DNA from: DAOUAJ01 sp034433615
GTDB taxonomy: Bacteria > Chloroflexota > Anaerolineae > DUEN01
Reading direction: 5' to 3'
Length of the DNA stretch: 14,893 bases
Assembly: GCA_034433615.1 (NCBI GenBank)
Contig: DAOUAJ010000258.1
Location: 1-14,893 of the forward strand
The translations under genes were made by a program, and so were the position numbers. The notes beneath the pieces are model-generated. The model searched no databases. It had not been told where the DNA came from and saw only the letters and a program-made list of their open reading frames with translations. This document shows, one piece after another, positions 1 through 6,947 of the stretch (positions are counted from its first letter, which is position 1; every line of letters begins with the position of its first letter).

Positions 1-69
1 AATCCGGCCCTCTACCCTGAGCCTGCAGGGGCGCAATAACTTGTGATTATCTTGAGTCTCTATCTTATC

Positions 70-98
70 TTGCGTGACTCTCTATTTTATGCTATACT
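70..98 (+). promoter_or_regulatory. sigma70-type promoter of the integrase gene
   Basis: TTGCGT (70-75) and TATACT (93-98) are separated by 17 nt, and TG at 90-91 gives an extended -10 element. Transcription would start near 105, leaving a leader of about 70 nt before the ATG at 176. The longer reading frame that begins at 74 would start inside this promoter, which argues against that upstream start. Prediction from consensus only. Confidence 0.6.
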
Positions 99-175
99 GG
101 GAGCCACACAGGTTAGCTGCAGACTCCCTTACAATTATACCCCAGGGGAAAAGACTTGTCAAAAGGAGAGCAACA

Positions 176-1135
176 ATGCCGGAAAAGAAACTCGCCGACC
201 GCCTCCGCGAGGCCATCCGCCGGCGCGGGTACTCCATCCGCACCGAGAAAGCCTATCTCCATTGGTACGAACGCTTCGTCCGCTTCCATAAACTGCGCCA
301 CCCCGCCACTATGGGCGCGCCAGAGGTCGAAGCCTTCCTTACCCACCTCGCTGCCGACGAGCAGGTCTCTGCCTCTACCCAAAACCAGGCCCTTTCTGCC
401 CTTTTGTTCCTCTACCAGGAAGTCCTCGGCATCCCCCTCGGCGATTTGCATGCCCTCCGCGCCAAGAAGAACACCTACGTCCAGCCCTACCTCGGCCACG
501 ACGAATGCCTGCGCATCCTCGCCCACCTGGACGGCGCACCCTATCTCGTCGCCTGCTTCCTCTATGGCAGCGGCCTGCGGCTCCTGGAGGCTCTGCGCCT
601 GCGCATCCAGGACCTCGACTTCGAGAATTCGCTCATCACCATCCGCGATACCAAGTCCAACCGCGACCGGGTGACCTTCCTCCCCGACGAGGAGCGCTTC
701 CTCCAACGCCTCCGTATCCACCTCGAACAGGTGCACCGCCTCTACGACGCTCACCCCGATGTCCCGGTCTCCATGCCCCCGGCCCTGGCCCGTAAATATC
801 CCGCGGCAGCCACTTCCTGGGAGTGGCAATACCTGTTCCCTGCTCGCGACCTCTCCGTGGACCCCCGTACTCTCGCGGTCAAGCGGCATCACCTGCACCC
901 CAGCGGCATTCAGAGGGCCATTACCGCAGCCGTCCGTGCCGCCGGCATCACCAAACGCGCCACCGCCCACACCCTGCGTGCCGCCTTCGCCCATCGGCTC
1001 AAAGAGGCCGGTTGCCAGCTCGACGACATCCAGCAACTCATGGGACATGCTGACATCCGCACCACGCAACATTACCTCGAAAGCCAACCACCCGCCTATC
1101 GGCGCCTGCGCGGCCCTCTATCTCTCCACCCCTGA
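176..1135 (+). CDS. integron-integrase-type tyrosine recombinase (IntI-like)
   Basis: A 319-residue site-specific tyrosine recombinase that would cut and rejoin DNA through a covalent phosphotyrosine. An N-terminal SAM-like core-binding domain occupies about residues 5-95 and the catalytic domain about 105-305. The active-site set is visible: R135 (GSGLR), K160 (DTKSNRDR), H265 and R268 (HTLR), H291 (MGHADI) and nucleophile Y300 (QHYLE). The stretch at about 200-240 (ALARKYPAAATSWEWQYLF, then DPRTLAVKRHHLH) matches the extra segment that separates IntI proteins from XerC/D. The box after R268 reads RAAF instead of the usual RHSF. The start at 176 is chosen because AAAAGGAGAG at 161-170 lies 5 nt upstream, whereas the in-frame ATG at 74 overlaps the promoter. 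Codons end in C unusually often. I found no convincing attC or attI core sites in the window, so it may be a solitary IntI-like recombinase. Confidence 0.92.
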   Translation: MPEKKLADRLREAIRRRGYSIRTEKAYLHWYERFVRFHKLRHPATMGAPEVEAFLTHLAADEQVSASTQNQALSALLFLYQEVLGIPLGDLHALRAKKNTYVQPYLGHDECLRILAHLDGAPYLVACFLYGSGLRLLEALRLRIQDLDFENSLITIRDTKSNRDRVTFLPDEERFLQRLRIHLEQVHRLYDAHPDVPVSMPPALARKYPAAATSWEWQYLFPARDLSVDPRTLAVKRHHLHPSGIQRAITAAVRAAGITKRATAHTLRAAFAHRLKEAGCQLDDIQQLMGHADIRTTQHYLESQPPAYRRLRGPLSLHP

Positions 1136-1163
1136 AGCCATCCCGTTTTCGCCAGGAGGCCCC

Positions 1164-1739
1164 ATGCCCCGACAGATCCTGTTCGAACACCGCACACCCG
1201 CCGACCAACGCATCTGCATCGTCCAGGGCGACCTCACCGAAGAGCCCGTAGACGCCATCGTCAACGCTGCCAACGAGTATCTCTCCCACGGCGGCGGCGT
1301 CGCCGGCGCTATCGTCCGTAAAGGCGGTCCCCAAATCCAGGCCGAAAGCGACCGCTGGGTGCGCGAGCATGGCCCTGTCCCTACCGGCTCGGCCGCCATC
1401 ACCACCGCCGGCCGCCTCCCTGCCCGCTACGTCATCCACGCCGTTGGCCCCGTCTGGCGTAACCGCGGCGACGAGGATGTCCTCTTGGCCTCCGCCGTCA
1501 CCTCGGCGCTCAACCTGGCTGCCCAATACGGCCTGCACTCCATCTCGCTGCCAGCCATCTCCTCTGGCATCTTTGGCTTCCCCAAAGAGCGCGCCGTGCG
1601 CATCATCCTGGACGCAGTGGAGGAGTTCTTGAAGACACACCCACACGGCCCGGTGCGAGAGGTCAACCTGTGCAACGTGGATGACCTGACTGCGCGCCTG
1701 TTCCTGGAAGAGGCCCGCCGCCGCTATGAGAAGCTTTGA
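1164..1739 (+). CDS. macro-domain protein, probable O-acetyl-ADP-ribose deacetylase / ADP-ribosyl hydrolase
   Basis: A 191-residue single macro domain of the MacroD/YmdB type, predicted to bind ADP-ribose and to remove it from proteins or from O-acetyl-ADP-ribose in the cytoplasm. Visible signatures are QGDLTEEPVDAIVNAAN (21-37), the glycine-rich SHGGGVAGAI (41-50), GSAAITTAG (75-83), YVIHAVGPVW (89-98) and the phosphate-binding loop SLPAISSGIFGFP (128-140). The length is normal for a stand-alone domain. The ATG at 1164 has AGGAGG at 1154-1159 with a 4-nt gap, and the longer upstream reading frame is only the shadow of the integrase. It begins 28 nt after the integrase stop on the same strand and shares its C-ending codon style, so the two are probably one transcript. 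The family call is firm; the exact substrate is unknown. It could also be the hydrolase half of an ADP-ribosylation toxin pair, but no DarT-like partner is present here. Confidence 0.93.
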   Translation: MPRQILFEHRTPADQRICIVQGDLTEEPVDAIVNAANEYLSHGGGVAGAIVRKGGPQIQAESDRWVREHGPVPTGSAAITTAGRLPARYVIHAVGPVWRNRGDEDVLLASAVTSALNLAAQYGLHSISLPAISSGIFGFPKERAVRIILDAVEEFLKTHPHGPVREVNLCNVDDLTARLFLEEARRRYEKL

Positions 1740-1816
1740 AATCCTTGTTGCCCCTGGCCCCTCTGACGAGGACAGGCTGCACGTCGTCCAGGGCAGGCTC
1801 ATTGCCCTTTGCCTCG

Positions 1817-2599
1817 TTACTCATCCCCTCGTTGCCTCGCTGCCTTCCTGCGCTCCTGGCGCCGGCGGGCGCGGCGGGAACGACGCTTGGGCGGGCGCGG
1901 CACGACGACGGGCCGTGCAGGCCGATCCACGCCCTCCAGCACCGCCCTGTCAGTCTCTCCTCTCTCAGCCTCCGTCGCCAGGCGCGCCCGCATCTCCCGG
2001 TAAGCAGCCAACTGGTCCAGCGTGGCGTGGTTGGCCACAAGCGCCAGGACGCTGGTCAGCATGACCGCGGCCATCACAGGGATGGCCACGCTGAGCGCGG
2101 TGAAGAGCAGCACCAGGATCAACAAGATCACAGTGAAGATGGGGTTAAGCAAGACCAATTTGGCCGCGTTTTGCAACGCCAGGATCAACGGCTGCCCTGA
2201 CATCTCCAGCATCAACGGCCACCAGTAAAGCTGCAAGGCGATCCAGACGAGGACCATGAGCGCCCATGCCACCCGGGCCACGTCCCACAGGATGCCGGTA
2301 GCAGTCTGAGAATAAAAATTGTAATTGAAAACGAGGACACCCGCGAATGCCAGGTTAATGGCTGCCCATGCCCATGCTTTCCAAAAGTAGCGCCGGAAGG
2401 CATCTTTGGCCACACGCCAGTTCACCAGCTCGCCATGAGCCATGCGGTTGGTCACCACCAGCATGGCAGCCGTGGCCGGTGGGCCGGGGATGATCAGCAG
2501 AGTGGCCAGCAACCAGGCCGCGTTCATCTGCACCAGGAGAGCGATCTCGTCGCTCCAATATTGAAGGGAGCGCCAGAAGACGCTCAAAGCAGCTCGCAT
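1817..2599 (-). CDS. DUF624/YesL-like multi-pass membrane protein with a basic C-terminal tail
   Basis: About 260 residues. The N-terminal half, with VQMNAAWLLATLLIIPGPPA followed by TAAM and then DAFRRYFWKAWAWA, fits the DUF624 (YesL) pattern of an early Asn-x-x-Trp helix and a Pro-Gly turn. Hydrophobic segments lie at about 19-48, 72-95, 105-130 and 147-190. The C-terminus ends in roughly 25 residues dominated by Arg and Lys, presumably cytoplasmic. The ATG at 2599 is preferred because GGGAG (+ strand 2608-2612) lies 8 nt upstream. The other ATG at 2614 would add five residues and sits at the edge of the heptad array. DUF624 proteins are often found beside glycoside hydrolases and sugar transporters, and this gene directly follows a glycoside hydrolase gene. 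Its molecular role is not established. The family call rests on pattern memory, not alignment. Confidence 0.72.
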   Translation of the reverse strand: MRAALSVFWRSLQYWSDEIALLVQMNAAWLLATLLIIPGPPATAAMLVVTNRMAHGELVNWRVAKDAFRRYFWKAWAWAAINLAFAGVLVFNYNFYSQTATGILWDVARVAWALMVLVWIALQLYWWPLMLEMSGQPLILALQNAAKLVLLNPIFTVILLILVLLFTALSVAIPVMAAVMLTSVLALVANHATLDQLAAYREMRARLATEAERGETDRAVLEGVDRPARPVVVPRPPKRRSRRARRRQERRKAARQRGDE

Positions 2600-2614
2600 G
2601 AGCCTATCTCCCAT

Positions 2615-2698
2615 CAGCTATCAGCTACCAGCTACCAGCCATCAGCCAGCTAACTGTTGGCGGCTGACTGCTGATGGCTAATGGCTGAAGGCTGACTA
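2615..2698. repeat. 12-unit heptad array arranged as an inverted pair
   Basis: Twelve 7-bp units run in strict phase. On the left are CAGCTAT, CAGCTAC, CAGCTAC, CAGCCAT and CAGCCAG (2615-2649). Two divergent units follow (2650-2663). On the right are CTGACTG, CTGATGG, CTAATGG, CTGAAGG and CTGACTA (2664-2698), which read as the reverse complement of the left type. The halves can therefore pair; AGCCATCAGC (2637-2646) and GCTGATGGCT (2670-2679) are exact complements. The array fills the gap between the glycoside hydrolase stop and the DUF624 gene. Its last three bases form the hydrolase's TAG stop. Confidence 0.85.
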
Positions 2699-4894
2699 CT
2701 CCACCGGGATCAATCGGGCCTCGCCAGAGGCAACGCTGACCGGCACCCGGCGCTCCCCCACGCGCACCCGCGCATCCCATCCCTCGCCCGGCGCGAAGGC
2801 GAACACCCACTGCCGCCCGCCGCGTCGGAGAATCAGGGCGTACTCCTCATGCGCGCGTTCAATGTGATCGTAGATTTCGATCGGGAGTGGGCTGGTGATC
2901 GGTTGATTGGTGTGCAGTACGCCATCTAGGTAGAAAAAGGTGAGAAAGGTGCTGCCCCGCGGCACGCGCTGACACACGAACCACCGCCACTCACGCGGGA
3001 CCGAGGGGGTCACGGTCAGCCCGTCTGGCCGGGGCTGCAACCCGGCCAGCCCCTCCAACGCCAGCCACAGCAGCGTCGGTGGGAACCACGGGCTGAGCGC
3101 CATGCCCCGGCTCTGGCCCGTGTCGCCGTCCAGCCACTCCGGGAACTGACCAGGCACGCGGTCGCTCCTGCCCTCCTCCGGCGGGGCGCACAGTGCGCAC
3201 AGCCGACGCAACGCGTTCACCAGGCGCTCTGGGTCGTCCCGGCCGGCCATAGCAGCCCAGGCCCACGCATTGGGCCAGATGCCACCCATCAGCCCGAAGC
3301 CGAAGCGGGGATCGCAGGCGGGCTCATCTTCACCGACGGTGCGCAAGCCATGAGCTGACATCCAGGCCGGGCTCCACAGCCGCTCAAGCACACGGGAGCG
3401 CACCTCGGCCGGAGCGATGCCGGCCAACAGGGGGAAGACCTGATCCACCGTGATCTCAACCTTGGGCACCCCTCCGTTATCCAGCGTCAACAAGTACAGC
3501 CCGGTCTCCGGGGAGAGCAGTTGCTCGTGGATGGCCACGGTCAGCGCGGCCGCCTCCGACTCGAAGCGGGCCTGGTTGACGGTATCACCGCAGGCAGCCG
3601 CCAGCTCGGCCGCGCAGCGCAACGCCCACGCGCTCTCGGCGTTGATCTCGGTCACGGCGCCGTCCAGCCGGTAGCCGGGGATGATGTTACGCCAGCTCGC
3701 GATGGCACGGACGCCGGTTCCCTCCCCGCGCGCTCGCGCCAGCCCGCCCTCGATCTGGCGGATGATCCAGTTAGCGGCGTCGCGGACGGCCGGGTACAGT
3801 CGTTTCAGAAAGGCCGCATCCTGGTGCAAGGCATAATGATGGTGCACGGCCACAATGAAGAGGGGCGTATCGTCATTCAGATTCAGGCCGTAGTCATCCC
3901 GGGTGCCGCCGGTGGCGTGGATGTACTCGGTCAGCTTACCCCCCTCGTGGACGCCGTGCTGCCGGATCAGCTCATACAGATCGGACACGAAGTCGGGCGT
4001 CAGATAGTCAGCCCCCAGGCCGTACCAGGCCGCATCCCGCACTACCACGATGTCGCCCGGGGGATCGTTGGTGAAGCCGGAGCCGTGTCGGTAACGCTGC
4101 TGGACGCGCAGGGTGTTGATCGCCGCCCAGGCCAGCCCACGGTTGATCACGGGATCGGGGGTGAGCAGGCGGCCCTGGCTGATCGCCTCCTCCACGCGCC
4201 GGCTGGACTCCTGGAGCAAAACGCCCGCTTCGCCGTTGGCCAGGAACCCATTCCAGGCCATCTGTTCACCGGCAGGAGAGAAGGTGAGGATAAACGGCAC
4301 GTCCACGTACCCCTCGGCCAGGACGAAGAAAGTGAGGCGCGCCCGGCCGGGCTCGACAAGCTGCACCTGCGAAGGGGGGCCGTTGGAGCCAAACACCCGC
4401 ACCTCGCGCTCCTGGCCTACCGTGCGGGCGACCAGGAGGCCGCTCTCCATCTCCTGGCGCACGCGTTTCTCTTGCTCCGCCTGCGGCGGCTGGCGGGTGT
4501 GCCCATCAGAGCGAACGGCTGGCCAACGGACGTCCACCTCGATCTGGATATACTGATGCCCCTCGGTCTCAAGATCCATTTGCCAGCAGACGGCCTGCTG
4601 ATACCCCACCTGAAAGGGGACAAACATGCGCTTGGAGAGCACGATCCCCTCGGTACCGTAGATGGTCTCCTGATAAGCGGGAAAGAAGCGAGTAGCCATT
4701 GGGATCAGGGGCTCGCCTGCAGCGAAGAAGCGGAAGCGCACCCGCCCGCAGTACCAGTGGTCGTCAAAGGGGCAGTAGAGGCCATCCAGGTCAGAGGCCG
4801 CATCGGCGCGCGCGAACGCGTCCCGGTTGCCGTAGCAGCCACCAGTGGGCAGCGTGTCCACGTCGCAGGAGAAGATCAACTCTTCCAGGGCCAT
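2696..4894 (-). CDS. (alpha/alpha)6-barrel glycoside hydrolase, amylo-alpha-1,6-glucosidase-like
   Basis: A 732-residue protein with no signal peptide, so probably cytoplasmic. About 1-240 looks like a beta-rich N-terminal domain, about 250-620 like a six-hairpin alpha barrel, and the last 110 residues like a small beta domain. PPGDIVVVRDAAWYGLG (278-294) resembles the acid-bearing segment of glycogen-debranching-type enzymes (D287 is the candidate). PGQFPEWLDGD (581-591), followed by SRGMALSPWFPPTLLWLALE, matches their late E-(x)2-D-G motif (E585 is the candidate second carboxylate). I infer hydrolysis of alpha-glucosidic or related bonds but cannot assign a GH family or substrate; GH63-, GH37- or GH15-like specificities remain open. 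The ATG at 4894 has GGGAGG (+ strand 4900-4905) 5 nt upstream. It lies downstream of proS and upstream of the DUF624 gene, with heptad arrays at both junctions. Confidence 0.78.
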   Translation of the reverse strand: MALEELIFSCDVDTLPTGGCYGNRDAFARADAASDLDGLYCPFDDHWYCGRVRFRFFAAGEPLIPMATRFFPAYQETIYGTEGIVLSKRMFVPFQVGYQQAVCWQMDLETEGHQYIQIEVDVRWPAVRSDGHTRQPPQAEQEKRVRQEMESGLLVARTVGQEREVRVFGSNGPPSQVQLVEPGRARLTFFVLAEGYVDVPFILTFSPAGEQMAWNGFLANGEAGVLLQESSRRVEEAISQGRLLTPDPVINRGLAWAAINTLRVQQRYRHGSGFTNDPPGDIVVVRDAAWYGLGADYLTPDFVSDLYELIRQHGVHEGGKLTEYIHATGGTRDDYGLNLNDDTPLFIVAVHHHYALHQDAAFLKRLYPAVRDAANWIIRQIEGGLARARGEGTGVRAIASWRNIIPGYRLDGAVTEINAESAWALRCAAELAAACGDTVNQARFESEAAALTVAIHEQLLSPETGLYLLTLDNGGVPKVEITVDQVFPLLAGIAPAEVRSRVLERLWSPAWMSAHGLRTVGEDEPACDPRFGFGLMGGIWPNAWAWAAMAGRDDPERLVNALRRLCALCAPPEEGRSDRVPGQFPEWLDGDTGQSRGMALSPWFPPTLLWLALEGLAGLQPRPDGLTVTPSVPREWRWFVCQRVPRGSTFLTFFYLDGVLHTNQPITSPLPIEIYDHIERAHEEYALILRRGGRQWVFAFAPGEGWDARVRVGERRVPVSVASGEARLIPVE

Positions 4895-4909
4895 GCGAAC
4901 CTCCCACGG

Positions 4910-4951
4910 ATAGCTAATTGCTAACTGCTGACGGCTGATGGCTAATTCTCA
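4910..4951. repeat. 6-unit heptad array between proS and the glycoside hydrolase gene
   Basis: Six phased 7-bp units: ATAGCTA, ATTGCTA, ACTGCTG, ACGGCTG, ATGGCTA and ATTCTCA. On the minus strand they read as YAGCNNT-type units, the same family as the arrays at 2615 and 13788. The last unit contains the TGA stop codon of proS (+ strand 4949-4951). The array ends 4 nt short of the ribosome-binding site of the next gene, so it fills nearly all of the spacer. Confidence 0.8.
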
Positions 4952-6391
4952 GTACGCCCGGGCGAAGATAGCGACCCGGTCCGTCTCCTGGCCAGTGTAG
5001 AAGCAGCGGCCGCGCCCTTCGGGGGCATCCAGCGGGAAGCAACGGATGGTGGCCTTAGTCTCTTCTTTAATGCGATCCTCGTCCTCGCTGCTCCCCGCCC
5101 AATGGGCCCGGATGAAGCCACCCTTCTCCTCTAGAACGGCCTTGAACTCCTCGTAACTCTCGACGCGACGGGTGTTCTCGTCCCGAAAGCGGGTTGCGCG
5201 GGCCAGCAGGTTGGCCTGGATGGCGGTGAGCGTCTCCCGCACCGCTGCGACCAGTCCCGCCCGTGGCACCGACTGCTTTCCTGCACGCCCGGGCAGGTCG
5301 CGACGGGCCAGCACGGCCTGCTCCCTCTCCACGTCTTTAGGGCCGATCTCGATACGCAGCGGCACGCCACGCATCTCCCAATCGTTGAATTTGAAGCCGG
5401 GCGAGACCTCGTCGCGGTCGTCCAGTCGGAAGCGTACCCCCGCGTCGCGCAGCTCGGCGGCCACACCGTGCGCGGCCTCCATCACAGCCGATCGCTCCAT
5501 ATCGCTCTTCCAGATGGGCACGATCACTGTCTGGTAGGGGGCCAGACGCGGCGGCAGGATCAATCCCTGGTCATCACCGTGCACCATGACGATGCCGCCG
5601 ATCATGCGCGTGCTCAGGCCCCAACTGGTGGTCCAGACGTACTGGAACTCGTTGTTCTGATCCAGGAACTTGATGTCAAAAGCTCGGGCGAAGTTCTGGC
5701 CCAGGAAGTGGCTGGTGCCTGCCTGCAATGCCCAGCCGTTGCCCATCATCGCCTCGATCGTGTAGCTGGCCACCGCGCCGGCGAACTTCTCGCGCTCGCT
5801 TTTCTGGCCGGGGATGACCGGGATGGCCGCCTCGTTGATGGCGAAGTCGGCGTACACTCCCAACATCCGCAGCGTCTCCTCCTTGGCTTCCTCCGCCGTG
5901 GCATGGGCCGTGTGCCCTTCCTGCCACAGGAACTCCGTCGTACGAAGGAAAAGCCGGGTGCGCTTCTCCCACCGCACCACATTGTTCCATTGATTGATGA
6001 GGATAGGGAGGTCACGGTAGGACTGAATCCACTGCGCGTACACGTGTCCGATGATGGTCTCCGAAGTGGGACGGACGGCCAGGGGCTCCTCCAGCTCCTC
6101 CCCGCCGCCGTGAGTCACCACCGCCAGCTCAGGCGCAAACCCTTCGACGTGCTCTGCCTCCTTTTGCAGGAAGCTCATCGGGATGAAGAGCGGGAAATAG
6201 GCGTTGACGTGCCCCGTCTCCTTAAAGCGGCGGTCGAGGGCGCTCTGGATATTTTCCCACAACGCGTAACCATACGGTTTGATGACCATACACCCCTTGA
6301 CCGGAGCATAGTCGGCCAGATCGGCCATTTGCACCACATCGGTGTACCAACGTGCGTAATCTTCACTCCGGGGCGTAACTTTACCAGCCAT
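4949..6391 (-). CDS. proS: prolyl-tRNA synthetase, class 3 (archaeal/eukaryotic type)
   Basis: Charges tRNA-Pro with proline using ATP, in the cytoplasm. At 480 residues, with no YbaK-type editing insert and a C-terminal Tyr (ARAY), it is the short class-3 form found in Thermus, Chloroflexota and many Firmicutes. Visible class II features are the proline-binding loop RPTSETI (107-113), motif 2 LRTTEFLWQEGHTAHA (149-164), and the GGIVMVHGDDQGLILPP region near motif 3. The C-terminal zinc-like domain keeps only two Cys (RCFPL, C451; RCFYTG, C463). The other positions read WAG, DED and YTG, so zinc binding is probably lost. AGGAGG (+ strand 6401-6406) lies 9 nt upstream of the ATG. The gene starts inside the end of a transposase remnant, so its leader derives from that element. 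Confidence 0.97.
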   Translation of the reverse strand: MAGKVTPRSEDYARWYTDVVQMADLADYAPVKGCMVIKPYGYALWENIQSALDRRFKETGHVNAYFPLFIPMSFLQKEAEHVEGFAPELAVVTHGGGEELEEPLAVRPTSETIIGHVYAQWIQSYRDLPILINQWNNVVRWEKRTRLFLRTTEFLWQEGHTAHATAEEAKEETLRMLGVYADFAINEAAIPVIPGQKSEREKFAGAVASYTIEAMMGNGWALQAGTSHFLGQNFARAFDIKFLDQNNEFQYVWTTSWGLSTRMIGGIVMVHGDDQGLILPPRLAPYQTVIVPIWKSDMERSAVMEAAHGVAAELRDAGVRFRLDDRDEVSPGFKFNDWEMRGVPLRIEIGPKDVEREQAVLARRDLPGRAGKQSVPRAGLVAAVRETLTAIQANLLARATRFRDENTRRVESYEEFKAVLEEKGGFIRAHWAGSSEDEDRIKEETKATIRCFPLDAPEGRGRCFYTGQETDRVAIFARAY

Positions 6392-6947
6392 GAGTCCTTT
6401 CCTCCTCGTTGCAAACGTATTGCTTGATACCCAGCCCTCTCAACCAGAGGGTCAGCTTGCTGGGAAACGGGTCATTAGGCGTTCCTGCCAGGCCCAGCTC
6501 ATTGTCGGTGAGAAAACTGTCAGGCAACGTCTGCCATTCGGTGAACACCTCCCGCAGCATCTGGCGGATTTCTGTCCACTTCAGCTTGCGCCAGTGTTGG
6601 GCGGTTTTTGCTGCAAAGGCCTGACTGCCAATCATGGCTGCTCCGAAGGGGTCCCGGATGTTGCAGATGACCGCCACCCCCCCATCGGCCAACTCGATCT
6701 TCTCCTGCATGCCCAGTTGCCAAACCTCATGCACCGCTGTGGCCTTGGGCGGTGCAGTCAGAGTGGGGCGTCGGGGTTGACGCTGCGCTACACCGTCGGA
6801 ACACTGCTGCTTGAAGAAGAGGGCCAGACGACTCCGACTGGGGAGGGCTAAGCCGCTGAGCAGTGGGTCGTGACGCAGTTCTACCAGCACCCGATCTGCG
6901 CCCCAGCGACGATGAGTGCGTTTCAACGTAATGCGTAAAACATAAGC
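6381..6947 (-). pseudogene. truncated, inactive DDE (rve-type) transposase remnant
   Basis: A reading frame of about 190 codons matching the integrase-core transposases of IS481/IS3-like elements. It contains HRRWGADRVLVEL and the C-terminal half of the core: VHEVWQLGMQEKIEL, DGGVAVICNIRDPFGAAM and LTDNELGLAG, then LWLRGLGIKQYV. The normal N-terminal helix-turn-helix is missing, and the frame opens with no ATG (TTG at 6926). The C-terminus is cut before the third catalytic residue. The first catalytic Asp, expected in WQLD, is Gly (WQLG). All three point to a dead copy. The frame ends in a TAA 8 nt before the proS start. No terminal inverted repeats could be recognised. Confidence 0.72.

Noticed and set aside
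97..111. LexA-like CTGG-N7-ACAG next to the integrase promoter
   Set aside because: Spacing and first half-site do not fit the CTGT-N8-ACAG box, and the LexA motif of this lineage is unknown.
1..175. Possible attI or attC sites beside the integrase
   Set aside because: No GTTRRRY / RYYYAAC core pair was found; GTTAGCT near 112 fails the consensus.
113..1087. 324-codon open frame on the minus strand
   Set aside because: Antisense shadow of the integrase; no motif, and the plus strand carries all catalytic residues.
759..1163. 135-residue N-terminal extension of the macro-domain protein
   Set aside because: It overlaps the integrase in another frame, is Pro/Ser-rich shadow sequence, and the ATG at 1164 has a good ribosome-binding site.
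1740..1816. Bidirectional terminator between the convergent macro and DUF624 genes
   Set aside because: The best inverted repeat (GCCCCTGG with CCAGGGC) has a bulge and a loop of about 30 nt, and no T-run.
2615..2698. CRISPR-like array
   Set aside because: Units are 7 bp, contiguous and degenerate, with no spacers and no cas genes.
3521..4924. 467-codon open frame on the plus strand
   Set aside because: Antisense shadow of the glycoside hydrolase in GC-rich DNA; composition is low-information and it has no recognisable domain.
5468..6427. 319-codon open frame on the plus strand
   Set aside because: Antisense shadow of proS.
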